Assembly: GCA_021399435.1 (NCBI GenBank)
Contig: JAJTUP010000033.1
Coordinates: 558,001 to 622,000, forward strand
Length of the DNA stretch: 64,000 bases
Reading direction: 5' to 3'
From: Diaporthe sp. PMI_573
Taxonomy: Eukaryota; Ascomycota; Sordariomycetes; Diaporthales; Diaporthaceae
How positions within the stretch are numbered: position 1 is the stretch's first letter; each line of letters opens with the position of its first letter. The notes below the pieces were generated by a model. It was not told the DNA's origin. It ran no database searches and saw only the letters and a list, made by a program, of their open reading frames with translations. The translations under genes were made by a program, and so were the position numbers. Shown here piece by piece: positions 10,701 to 21,800 of the stretch.

Positions 10701-11935
10701 AGCTGCAGGCCACCCTGGCGTTGCTTCTACTTTTGAATTAGTCACTCGAGACTTCTGGTAGCCCTCTATTTGAAAGACTATTCAGCAGTATATTCGAAAC
10801 TACTCTATATGTTCTAGAATCAAGCCTTCTCGGCTACCCCCCTTTGGCTTTTTGAAACCTTTGGAAATTCCCCAGAAACGCTAGACCTTAGTCTCTATGG
10901 ATTTAATTACCAGCCTTCCCCCTTCGAACTCCTTCGACGCTATTATTGTTTTTGTCGACCGACTCTTAAAAATGAGCCATTTTGTACCTTGCAACACTAC
11001 TCTGGATTCTAAAGGCTGGGCCCTACTATTTAGAGATAATATCTTTCGTCTTCACGGTCTTCCTTCCGAATTTATCTCCAATCAAGGTTCTATTTTTATT
11101 TCCGAATTTTCTAAAGCCCTGTGTAGGTTACTCGGAATTAAGCAGAATTTTTCTACTGCAAACCACCCACAGTCTAACGGCTAAACGGAAGCTATCAATA
11201 CCCTATTAGAACAATACCTTCAAGGGTACATATCCTATCAACAAGACAACTAGGCAGACTGGCTCTCTATGGCTGAATTTGCTTATAATAATTCTGTTTT
11301 CTTCAGCAACCAAGATTTCGCCTTTTTTTACTAACTACGGCTTTCACCCTCGTTTCGACTCCCTACTTCCAGCCCTAGATTCGACCCCAGAAGAAGTAAA
11401 AGAATTTACTTCTTATTCTCAGACCTTGAGAATTTTATCCATTCAGAAATCCGCCTGGCTCAGGAAGCCTATTCTAAGCAGGCAAATAAAAGTCGACGAT
11501 CCGCTCCGAATTTTACTCTGGGCTCTCGAGTATGGCTGCTTCGCCACCATATTCGCACTACTAGGCCTTCTCAAAAGCTCGATTTTAAACACTTAGGGCC
11601 CTTCAAGATATCTCAGAAAATCTCTCCCTATACCTATAAACTCAAGCTTCCCCCTAGTATGAAAATACACCCAGTTTTTCACGTTTCTCTACTTAAACCC
11701 CTAGCCGAAGATCCTCTCCCTAACCAAGTTATTCCTCCACCCCCCCCTATCGAGGTTGAAGGGGAAGAGGAATTCTGGGTAAAGGAAATTCTTGATTCTA
11801 GGATTAGAGGAAAGAAACACCAGTTCTTAGTCAGCTAGGTAGGCTATGATACACCTACCTGGGAACCTTTAGAAAATATCTCCGAGACCAAGGCCTATTC
11901 AAAGTACCTAGCCCGGTACCCTCACCAGCCCTAGA
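7783..11935 (+). pseudogene. Degenerate retrotransposon Pol (PR-RT-RH-INT-chromodomain)
   Basis: A Pro-rich linker runs from 7783 to about 8330. The protease is at about 8380-8730, with its catalytic motif changed from DSGA to NSGA. Reverse transcriptase at about 9040-9760 shows 'FCVDYRALN' and the catalytic 'YIDDIL'. RNase H covers about 9970-10380 and includes 'TDHSNLSTF'. Integrase covers about 10640-11300, with 'HPGV', 'MDLITSLPPS' and 'NHPQSNG'. A chromodomain lies at about 11760-11935 (FWVKEILDSR...VGYDTPTWEPLENI). Numerous stops and frame changes near 9660, between about 10400 and 10450, and after 11270 make it non-functional. It is described only as found. Confidence 0.9.
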
Positions 11936-12009
11936 TATTTATTTGTTTATTTGTCCTTGTTTTTATTTTAAATCAGCTCGTGGAACTCGCTTTGGAAAGG
12001 AGGGCCTAC

Positions 12010-12492
12010 TGTTATAAACAGCCTCCTTCAGACCCCCAGACCCCTTCCGCCTCCTTCAGCCCCTTCAAAGCCCTTCCAGCCTCCCTCAGCCCCTATCCAC
12101 CTCCTTTAGAAAGAATAGGCTATCTATGCAAGCCTCTAGATATAAGTGGAGAAACCAGCTAGCCTAGCTTAGCAGAATCTTCTTATCGGAGTTATTCCTT
12201 CCGCCCTTTCCCATTTCTCTTTCTAACCCCTATTTTTCTCGAGTCATTATTCTCTCCATCGGAGGAATATACCTCTCCGAAGGTCCGAACCTTCTATGTA
12301 TATATACCTAGCCTTTTCCTCTCAGATAGGTAGTTAGTTCTTCAGTCAGATCAACTTTTTCCCTCCTACACCTAGCTTGCCTCCTCCTTCCTCGAATTTG
12401 TTCTCTGTGAGGTGTTGAAGAATATCTTGACTACAGCCTTACTATGTCCCTCTACCCTTACCCTCTGCCCCCTAATCTAGGTGTTTTTAACA
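12010..12492 (+). mobile_element. 3' LTR of Ty3/gypsy element
   Basis: 483 bp, TGTTA...TAACA, co-linear with the 5' LTR. It is preceded by a purine-rich tract at about 11993-12003. Downstream DNA (AGTATTAG...) does not continue the R2 repeat that abuts the 5' LTR. Confidence 0.9.
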
Positions 12493-15169
12493 AGTATTAG
12501 TAAAGGTTTATAGATCTTTTGAATAAATCTACTCTTTATCTATAGTAATAGTATAGAGAGATAGGTCTAAGGTTATTAATATAGATTTAATTATTAGTAG
12601 TTTTCTAGGTAGATTAGGATTCCAGACTAGTTTAACCTCTCCTAAGGCTAGGTTACCTCTAAACAATAGGTTTACCTTAACGAGTTTTTAGTATTGAAGG
12701 ATATATAAGTTGGTTCTACCTTTCATAAAAACTCTAGTCACCTCTAGCATACTTCTTAATCCTAATTCCTTTCTAATCACAATAGAGTTAAATACTAACA
12801 AGGTCTAGAAATTCAAAATATACCCATCCAAGCATCTATAATAATACTAAGAATCATTAAGAAACCCTTATACTTCTCTATATAAAAGAGCCTATTAGTA
12901 ACAAGCTTATTAATCTTATCATACTTATAGGCTATATAGTCTTCTCCTATATAGCCATAACATATACATAAAGAACCATACTTCTTTAGCTAAATAATAA
13001 AAATACTATAAATATATCATCAATCATCATTACTCAAGGCTAAAGAGTAAATTTCCTAGCCACTAGGTCTCTAAACAAACCCTACTACAACCTATTCTAG
13101 TCAGTCTAAGTTTAGTTCATCATCTATCATAGAAGGTTACTTTAACATAATATCTAAGTTATTTATTAATCTCCTTTTCCTCTCACATCCTCAGCTACTC
13201 GATTTTCAAGTTAGTAAATTCGTTTACAAAGGTTATCTATCCTCTATTTAAGAGAATTATCACCCTGATTTCTATACCAATCAGGCTAAACAACAGGTTC
13301 CAGATATATACTAGTAGGTTTCAAGTATCTCAGATCATTACTATTCGTTACTTCTCCATATACTAGCAATTCTACTAATTCCATCACAGGTCTATTTAAA
13401 AACAATCAAGAAGTCCTTTCATAGCTAGATAATAGTCCTGCTTAAAGTACTCTAATTCTCTATTAAGGATAGATAAAAGCCTATCCTTAAATTCTATCCA
13501 AAGCATATCTTTTAACCTTCTCCTTATAGGTTAGTCTAGAAAAAAGCTACTTCTTAATTCAAGATAAAAGCGTCTTATAGAAAGTCCTACTTCCCTAATT
13601 AGACATCTCTCTAGCTTTAATTAGTACTTAGTTATAGTCAGCAATCCTCTATTTCCACTCCTCAAGGTCGTCTAAAAGATTCTAGTAAAGGATTACTTCT
13701 ATTACTAAGCCTAGATCTACTTAAGAAAAAGTATTACTAGTTTTAAAGTAGGCTAAGAGTTCCTGACTTTATAAAGCCTAGGTATTCAGCCTAGTAATAA
13801 CCTTCTCAATCAAATAGATCAGATCAAAGCTAGTATAGTATTATTTTAATAAGAAAAGGATCTAGTCTATCAGATAAGAGAATTAGTAAGAAATATCCTC
13901 TAAGGTAGGATATTAACTTAATAATATTTATTCCATTAAATCTTAATACATTAAGGTTATATAACATAAGTAGTACTATCTAGGGCAAGCATCATAGTAT
14001 TATAAGAGAATAAACTAAACAAGTATTAGCCTATAGTATTAGGCTTAGCTAAAAGGGGTTGTCATAGCTAAGTAGGAGGGTCCTAGGTAGAAGGTAAAGA
14101 GGTTTTATTAAGAGATCCTTTACCCTTAGGCTTAGGTTTCTTTAGTAACTAGTCTCTCCTATACTCCCTTCTAGACCTTTAGTAATTAGGAGGAATTAAA
14201 GGACTAGTAATTACTTACTAGTAGGTAGAGCTTAGAGTAAGTAAAGATAAACATAATAAGCTTAAACCTTTAGATAATATAGTTAGGAAGCCTAGTATTC
14301 TAGTAGAAGCAGCATCTTTAACAGGGCTAGCTACTACAAATATTCCAGTACTAGACATTATTAGAATAAAGTAATCAAAGCTATAGGCTTGTTATTAAGA
14401 GAGTTTATATATTATCTAAAGAGTTAAATATTCTTAGGTTAGTACTTAGTATAGTAATAATACTTAAAATATCATGCCTTTTTAAGGTACTTTTCCTCTT
14501 CCTAGCATACATAGTCTCTCCTTAAAGTCTCCTATTAGCTCTAATTAAAAGCCATAATACCTTAGCCTTACCTCTCTATATACTCCTTAGACTTTATACT
14601 CATACCTAAAAGTACCTTACTACAAACCTTATCACGACAGACGTGGGGGCAATTATCACGATAGCACTACTTTTTAACCAGACTTTAATCACTAAAGTAA
14701 CCACGAAATTAGATCAAGGGCTATTCTCCTCTAATCTAAGCTTAATAAATCCCGTAAAAGTCTAATCCCCTCCTTAACTAAGTATTTTACAAGTAAATAT
14801 ATTACTCTACCAGGGCTTTAGCTATTACTATAAAACAATCCCTAGTATAATGGCTAATGTTTATACCTTAGGCACGAAGCTTAGTTAAGAAGGTACCCTT
14901 TAGAACCTTAATAAGAAAGTAGGTTTAAAAGCAGGGTTCTTCTTATATACTTTAGTTATACTTCTCTTATCTTTAGTTTAGTTATATAACTCTCTTCCTG
15001 GCAAGGCGTTCCCTCGGTAGTTTTAATTAGGCATAGGTAAGATAATTCTATATATGATTATGAAGAACAGTCAAGCTTTAGACCAACTTGTTAGTCATAA
15101 GCTCTCTCCTTAGTCTTCAAAGGTCACGTAGTCAGCTCAAGCCCAGGCCAGATCACCAGTAAAAACGTG
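12493..15169. other. AT-rich RIP-degenerated DNA
   Basis: About 2.7 kb of strongly AT-rich sequence, full of TAG/TAA triplets in every frame and without an open frame above 60 codons. The texture (TpA-rich, CpA-poor, short C/T-rich islands) suggests one or more old transposons mutated beyond recognition. I could not identify the original element by eye. Confidence 0.6.
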
Positions 15170-15177
15170 GATACCAA
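15170..15177 (+). repeat. 8-bp target-site duplication, left
   Basis: GATACCAA immediately before the terminal CAGAGTTGTGA of the hAT-like element, and repeated exactly at 16483-16490. Confidence 0.8.
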
Positions 15178-15196
15178 CAGAGTTGTGACAAAATTA

Positions 15197-15350
15197 TATA
15201 CAATGTATATTGTATATGTATAAATATACAGATATACTGTATATCTGTATATTTGTATATCTAAGGTTTTGTATATCTGTATATCTATATATCTGTATAT
15301 TTGTATATCTGTATATCTTGTATATCTATACAATATATATACAAATATAC
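15197..15350. repeat. TATATCTG-type microsatellite array
   Basis: Irregular repeats of TGTATATC/TGTATATT units. A similar array, in the same orientation, lies at the other end of the element (about 16280-16470). Confidence 0.85.
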
Positions 15351-15667
15351 AAGTATTTAAATATACTTTTATTAATAATATATTTATTATACTCTTAGTT
15401 TACATTTTGTTTTACTTAAATACTCTTATTATAGTAAATTTAAGCTTAAAAAAAACAAAAAGCTAAAAAAACAATTAAAAAATACTATATAAAAGCTACT
15501 AATAAGGAATTTTAGAGTTATAATAAAAGAATATATAAATTATATAATTATATAATTAAAAGTTATATTTATTTATCTTTTATTAATAAAATAGCTTTTT
15601 ATAAACTTTATTTACTACTTTATTTATATTAGTTCTTTTTAAATAGCTTTAATAATTAATATCTAAA

Positions 15668-15952
15668 CTATTAATTATTAATTATTAATTATTAATTATT
15701 AATTATTAATTATTAATTATTAATTATTAATTATTAATTATTAATTATTAATTATTAATTATTAATTATTAATTATTAATTATTAATTATTAATTATTAA
15801 TTATTAATTATTAATTATTAATTATTAATTATTAATTATTAATTATTAATTATTAATTATTTACTATTAGCTATTAACTATTAGCTATTAACTATTAGCT
15901 ATTAGCTATTAGCTATTAACTATTAGCTATTAGCTATTAGCTATTTATTATT
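15668..15952. repeat. 7-bp satellite array
   Basis: About 28 near-perfect copies of the heptamer TAATTAT (15668-15860) run directly into about 12 copies of a derived heptamer, TATTAGC/TATTAAC (to about 15950), in phase with the first block. Confidence 0.92.
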
Positions 15953-16067
15953 TGATTTATATCTATTTAAGTCTTTTTAAAAGACTTAAAAAAAACCTGT
16001 ATTTTTACAAGTTAAACCCAAGGCCTTTGTATTTCGCTTATTTAAGTGTGACAACTAGAGTTGTAAT

Positions 16068-16215
16068 AATACAAAATAATACAGAAATACAATAATACAG
16101 GAATACAAGAATACAATAATACAGAAATACAAGAATACAAGAATACAATAATACAGGAATACAAGAATACAATAATATAGAAATACAAGAATACAATAAT
16201 ACAATAATACAATAA
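16068..16215. repeat. AATACA(A/G) microsatellite array
   Basis: Irregular tandem units such as AATACAAG, AATACAAT and AATACAGG over about 150 bp inside the hAT-like element. Confidence 0.85.
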
Positions 16216-16279
16216 TATAATAATATAATAATTATATATAAGAATTATTATATTATTATTAAATTAATTAAGTATATTT

Positions 16280-16470
16280 ACTTGTATATTTGTATAACTG
16301 TATAATAGATATACAAATATACAAGATATACTGTATATTTGTATATCTGTATATCTATACATTTGTATATCTTGTATATCTGTATATCTAGGGTCTTGTA
16401 TATCTGTATATCTGTATATTTGTATATCTGTATATCTTGTATATCTGTATATCTGTATATCTCTTGTATA
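16280..16470. repeat. TATATCTG-type microsatellite array, second block
   Basis: Same unit and orientation as the block at 15197-15350. It includes near-identical longer strings such as CTAGGGTCTTGTATATCTG versus CTAAGGTTTTGTATATCTG. Confidence 0.85.
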
Positions 16471-16482
16471 TTCACAACTCTG

Positions 16483-16490
16483 GATACCAA
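16483..16490 (+). repeat. 8-bp target-site duplication, right
   Basis: GATACCAA directly after the right terminal inverted repeat; identical to 15170-15177. Confidence 0.8.
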
Positions 16491-18400
16491 AGCCGAGCAT
16501 ATGTACCTAAGTTCTGCTAGCCCCTTAGAGCAAGAGAGAGGAAACTACTAGAGGGCTCTAATATGAAGAAAGAAGAGATAATAAAAAAGGGCCAGAAGGG
16601 CCACGAAGGCAATAAAAGCAGTGATTGGGTTCTAATCAGACAATATCACAGGTTATCAAATAATAATAATAGAAGAATGAGTTAAATTATTACTTCGGCC
16701 CTCGAGAGGGACAGAAGCATGTCCAGTACTTATAGTACGGACGGCCAAGAAAAATTCATCACACTAGCTACGTAAAACACTGCACCCCGTAACATTATAG
16801 CAGATAATAGTATACTAGCTCTTGTTACTACTACTTGCATTAAAGCCGATACCGTTAACTATAGCAGCAGTAGTCTTTCTACCTTCTTTACCTTTACCTT
16901 ATTAGCCTTTACCTTCTCTTTTTTTTAATAATCCTCTTTTCTCTAGTCCTCTAGAAGTAAATAAACAAACTACCTATCAAGAAAGTATAAATATCTCTTC
17001 TTCTAGTAGTCCTCTGTTTTCTTCTTTACCTTTATCTAGCTAACATTACTAACTACTTTCTAAACGGCAGCAGGTAGTCTTCCTCCTTCTTCTAGTAGTT
17101 CCCCTCCTCTAGTAGGCCTAAATAGCTATCTTTAACTATAATAGAAACTATACTTATAATGGTTAGTCCTCCTTTTTCTTCTTTTTACCTAAAAGACAAG
17201 ACCTTTTTTAACTATAACAAAAACTATACCTACAGTAGCCGGTCTTCCCCCTTCTCCTTTACCTAAACTATAAAAAGGATAACTATAAAAATATAAGTTA
17301 GATCAGTCAGTTAGTATTCTAGATTAAAATTTTTACAGCTAGCCTAGAAATAATAGGTAATAGCTGAAACTTTTTCTTCTTTATCCTAAAATATACCTCT
17401 AGCAATAGGTATTAGTATAAGTATAAGATAGAGCTTTTTAGATCTTTTTTAGGTTTATCTATATACCTTTTCCTAGTAATATATAGTCTTAATAAGCTAC
17501 TAGACCTATATTAACTTCTCGCTATAGGAAGCTCTAAGCAACTCTTTAAGCAAAGATATAATTTAGATAATAATATATCTATTTAAGGCCCTAGATAAGT
17601 TATAGGAAATTAATATTATTAATAACGACCTTTTCTATAAGTACTAAGATTACTTTAAGGGATAGACTATTAATAGCTTTAAGGCTACTAAAAGCTGCTA
17701 GTAATCTAAATTATAGTACTTCCTCTAGGCCTATAGTATCTATATAGGTAATAGAAAGAATATCTGCTTTACTAAATAATTATTTTTCTTTATCAAAAAA
17801 GATTATTACCCTAAATAACTAAAAGATAAAGCCAAAGAAGTCAACTTTATACCTAAGTTAAGGATAGTATAATGATTTTAAAGACTACCTAGAAGGGATA
17901 CTTAAACACTAGCTTTTTTTATACTAAGCAATAAGTCTCTTTTTACCTTTATTGTTAAGTTAGTAGAATACCTAACCTAGCTGCTACTAACTATTACCCT
18001 AGTCTTAGTAGTTATCTAGCAGAATACAACTCTAGGCCTAGCTACCTAGTAGCTATTATAAGCCTTCGAGACTCCTTTTAACCCTTTTTAGCTAGAGGCT
18101 CCCTATAACCTATAAAAAGAATACCCAGCTTAAATACTAATACTATACTACTAGCAGCCCTAACTATAGAGTAATTATTAAGACCTTCTTTTTTATTATA
18201 TACCTAACTTTTAGCTAGAACTAAAAAAGATAGTCTACTTCCTTAAAAACTAGAACCTAGTATAGAAGTAGAGTAGTAATTTATACAATCTTTTAGACAA
18301 TAAAATCAAGGTATTTCTAAATATTTACTATTTTAATAAAATTAATTTCAGCTAATTTTACACCCTACTTTTCTATATTCTTACTAGCTATACTTCTGAA
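16491..18400. other. AT-rich RIP-degenerated DNA, possible copia-like remnant
   Basis: The first 300 bp are less damaged. They contain '...AATATCACA' followed by GGTTATCA at about 16650, which resembles an LTR end plus an initiator-tRNA-type primer binding site. The rest, to about 18400, is heavily mutated with stops in all frames. No protein domain could be read. Confidence 0.35.
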
Positions 18401-18703
18401 GATTGGTGGATCGAATGGGAGTCAGGTAGCAGTAGGGTGCACTGAGGTCTTGTTGGGACGCTTGAGAGTGGTTTGGACAACTTTGTATTGAATTCGAGTG
18501 GGCTTCTGTCAGCCCTCCTCACAGTCCCTCCGACATCGTCTCAACCCTGGGCACGCTGTGGTTGGCTCTGGTGCGCAGATAGGGAGGCCGGAAAATTCGG
18601 CCCTCGGACCCACTATCTTTGGCTTTAAATAACCAGCCAACCCTAACCCTGACAGTAACCAAACTAAATACAGATAAACTTCAGAAATCAGGCTATCTAA
18701 TGA
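18401..18703. other. GC-normal non-coding stretch
   Basis: Composition returns to normal. No open frame with a recognisable motif. Two telomere-like CCCTAA units at about 18640 look incidental. Confidence 0.4.
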
Positions 18704-18854
18704 ACTAGGTTACATGCTTTTTGGGTAAGAAATAAGGGGAATGCAGAGGTTCGAAGTTAGGGTCTTACAATAGCCCAAAAAATCGACTCACGGCCACCAA
18801 ACTCATCTGCCGGCGCGCACGCCACATAGGCACTTAGCCGAAAAAGTGCCAAGT
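18704..18854 (+). repeat. Dispersed repeat R2, copy 2
   Basis: Close copy of 6015-6167, from ACTAGGTTACATGC to GTGCCAAGT. Here the repeat continues without interruption into CTAGGGTAACT, giving the uninterrupted version of the junction where the gypsy LTR begins at 6168. Confidence 0.8.
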
Positions 18855-18899
18855 CTAGGGTAACTCCCTACGTGAAGTCTAGGGTAACCCCTTACGTGC
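18852..18899 (+). repeat. 24-bp tandem duplication
   Basis: Two adjacent 24-bp units beginning AGTCTAGGGTAAC and ending TACGTG(A/C), differing at three positions. Confidence 0.8.
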
Positions 18900-21800
18900 A
18901 GCGCCCACACAAGCGTTTCCGTTTAACAATAGTGTATACCGTTAAATAGTTGGTTCTTTACGTAGAAAATCGTCGTCGGTATAGATGGGTTTATATAGGC
19001 AACGGTTGCTTCTTGTGATACTTTATTAATATAGTATACTATAAGCGGGAATTGTTAGAAAGAAGCTTCTGGTCTTTAATAGCTGGATCTTGTGGGAAGC
19101 AGTTGTAGCTGCCGGCCTAGTTACCGGCTAGGTGGCTGCTGCCTGTTAATTGTAGTGTAGATATTACGGTTTGCTTTGGCGGCTTTTCGACTGCTTGCTG
19201 GCTGACAGGATCGACAAAGTTCTGGCAATAGATCTACCTCTTCGGACCTAGCTGTTAGGGACTAACGGGGTAGTCAATTACTAATTAGTATTGGTACGGC
19301 CCTGATGCCATAGGTTAAGGGGTCTTTATACGTGTAAATAGGGGCGAGCAAAGGGAACCACCGTACTATTTTGGGTACGGGTTTGATTCTTGCTACGGAA
19401 GGAAGAAGGAAGCTATTGCTATCGCGGGCGGCGAAGCACTTGGTGTAGTAGCCAGCCCTTCTGCTGACTAAGCAGACCGGCCCTTCTGATTGGCCACAGC
19501 CGGGCCGGGCGTGCGGTCCCTTCAACGGTCACCAAACCTACAGTTTGAATATATATTCTTGTTCTTAGGTTGCAGTGAATGGAATGCGAGGGTGGCATTC
19601 CGTCTTTGCCGCGTGTAGAGTTGGTGATTAAGCATGTGTCGTTTTCACATCCCTTATGGGTCTACTTCCGTGTATTAGCTTAATGTAGGACACTAGACCC
19701 AGACAGAGTAAGTAAAATCAAAGATATATCACATGTAAACACCGCGCTGGTGCTGTTCATCAAGCAAGCGAGGCGACTTAGTTCTGTAGTGGGCACAGAG
19801 TACCCATATTATGTACTGTATTAGCCCCCCCTTGAAAACCAGTTACTGACTTGGACAAAATTTGTGTAGGGATCAAACTGCCAGCATGTACGTTGAATTG
19901 GTCCATTTTTGTGCTGGAGATCATGATCTTCGAAAAATCAATGCAGGTACCTGAAAATGCTCGGTCATTGATTACTGCTAAACGCCCAGCTCCACTCGAA
20001 AATTCCGGCCCAGTCAGCTTATATCACATCAGAGGGCGTTTCTTAGTGTGTGTGTTGTGATATAGGCCCTAGACGTCAGACAATCAAGCTGTTCATAAGT
20101 GACAATACTCGTCGCATCCAATCTGGCGGATGTCGACAACTCCTGCTTTTGATCGGGCGGGATGATCAATACATCGACTTCTGTATCTCACGGCGGTCAT
20201 TGCCTGCGACAATGGCTACAACTGTCTTTGCCCAGATCTGAGCTGGGATTCCCTGAGTCAAACTAATGGGTTACCGCTGAATATCTACAAGGCGGCGATG
20301 ATATATGCTATGCTATTGTCAAGTTTCATCATGAAAACTGAATGGGAGGCTTCGACGTGCTGTGTAGCTGTTATTCGGAGTCATGTAGTTTGTAGAGACT
20401 TCAAATGATAGATGAAATGACTTTCCGGTGCTAAATAGTTCTCGACATGCTTTTGTCTCTTCGAAGGGACAAGAGCAATGCCATGGCATGGCCAGCAAAG
20501 TCGTTGGGCGTGTGATGATTGAAACCCTCAAACTTCCAGTCACAGCTACTCGACGAATTTCATGAAGGTTCGCATACTAGTTCCCTTCCTAATTTTCTAT
20601 CTTTCTCATGTGAAAAGGGCTGTTGGTTGAGATGCGCATGCGCTTTCTGTCACTTTTCCACAAACATAAAACTAAATAAATGCGAATAGGCTTATTCGGG
20701 GTGAACAGAACTTTTCGGCACATTGTGCCGCGCGAGCAATATGGCACAAACGGATTAAACGAAGACAATCGACCACGAGTGAATGCAAAAATAAAGAATG
20801 CCTTCGCTGAAGCTTAGTGCCAAGTTGATGGAGGAGAGGTGAACGGGGCTTGAACATGACTGGAAACGATGCGCTCACGTTGCTGCATAATCTTACTAGT
20901 AGCTGCAACGGATTTGTCTTTGTGCGGGCTTGATTCGTTGGTCTAGTCACTGAAAAGTTAGATATATCGTCGAGATGGCTGTAAAATTGCCATTGGTGAC
21001 ATCTGCATAGTACTCGTTACTGTTGCGTCAACGTCGGCCATTCTTCGTATCGTGGAGCAGCGGCCATGTACACATCGTCTGTATTGACCAATGCAAAATC
21101 ATACGAAGCTTGCTTCTTCTTCTTTATGGTTTCGGTTTCATTACTTTGGTAGTCGACATCCTGCAATTAGCGCCGGTCTCGAAAATTCGCCGTAAAGGTA
21201 GCAATTATTAGCATGAACGCCAACTCAAGACATACGATGTGGCATGCGATCTCTCACGACAACAATACCCTAATAGATATATGTCTGCAACACTTTGACA
21301 GTAATCCAAATATCCTGGCTGCATTCTCTGAGCTGAATGTAGACCGGAGTCATTTGCAATACCATCACCCGGCCAGCCCATCTAGGGCCCATCTGCACTT
21401 CGCAAGCCTTTGCCAAGACGACAATCGTTCCACCTTGATCTTCCTTCGTTTCCATCACATTGGTGGCCTTCGCAATCTAACACTTCCGGAGGAATTGCTC
21501 AGGTGTTCGCTATGCGACTACAGCATCTACATAGTACACCGCCCGGGCAGTCCTCACTCCCCAACCACTTCCCTTGTATATCTGCACTACTCCTATAGGA
21601 TGACCTCTCATACTCCTATAGGACACCATCCTATAGGGAAACCTCCTGTTGATGTACCTCTCATACAATCCCCTCCTATAGAATCACGTCCCTTAGACTT
21701 AAGAACTTAGAATAACCTCTTATAGCACAACCTCTTATTAAATAACGCCTTATAGGACAACCTCTTATAGGATCAGCTCACATAGGATAACCTCCCATAA

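Larger units (their letters stand above)
6168..12492 (+). mobile_element. Ty3/gypsy chromovirus retrotransposon, degenerate
   Basis: Full-length element of about 6.3 kb: LTR, gag, protease, reverse transcriptase, RNase H, integrase, chromodomain, LTR. The order protease-RT-RNaseH-integrase and the C-terminal chromodomain place it among chromoviruses. A purine tract (GGAAAGGAGGG) just before 12010 is a credible polypurine tract. Gag is open, but pol is broken by many stops and at least two frameshifts. Many stops are TAA/TAG where the family expects Gln, or TGA where it expects Arg, consistent with C-to-T damage (RIP). The outer flanks (CAAGT left, AGTAT right) are not a matching 5-bp duplication, so at least one flank was rearranged. 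Confidence 0.92.
15178..16482. mobile_element. hAT-like non-autonomous transposon with internal satellites
   Basis: A 1305-bp element with perfect 11-bp terminal inverted repeats, CAGAGTTGTGA at the left and its reverse complement at the right, flanked by perfect 8-bp direct repeats GATACCAA. Eight-bp duplications and CAGAG-type ends are hallmarks of hAT transposons. The interior has no transposase frame and is almost entirely AT-rich. It holds TATATCTG-type arrays near both ends, a long 7-bp satellite and an AATACA array. Either transposase was lost and satellites expanded, or it was always a MITE-like element. Confidence 0.8.

Noticed and set aside
16051..16064. ACAACTAGAGTTGT, looking like two joined hAT ends
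   Set aside because: Only 6-bp arms with a 2-bp centre and no flanking duplication; probably incidental.
15210..16551. Tyr/Ile-rich open frames of 60-78 codons
   Set aside because: They are translations of TATATCTG microsatellites, not genes.
18635..18652. CCCTAACCCT-like telomeric repeats
   Set aside because: Fewer than two full units; easily chance, and no longer telomeric tract is present.
21213..21710. 165-codon plus-strand frame
   Set aside because: Its 3' third is a degenerate minisatellite and the rest shows no protein-family feature.
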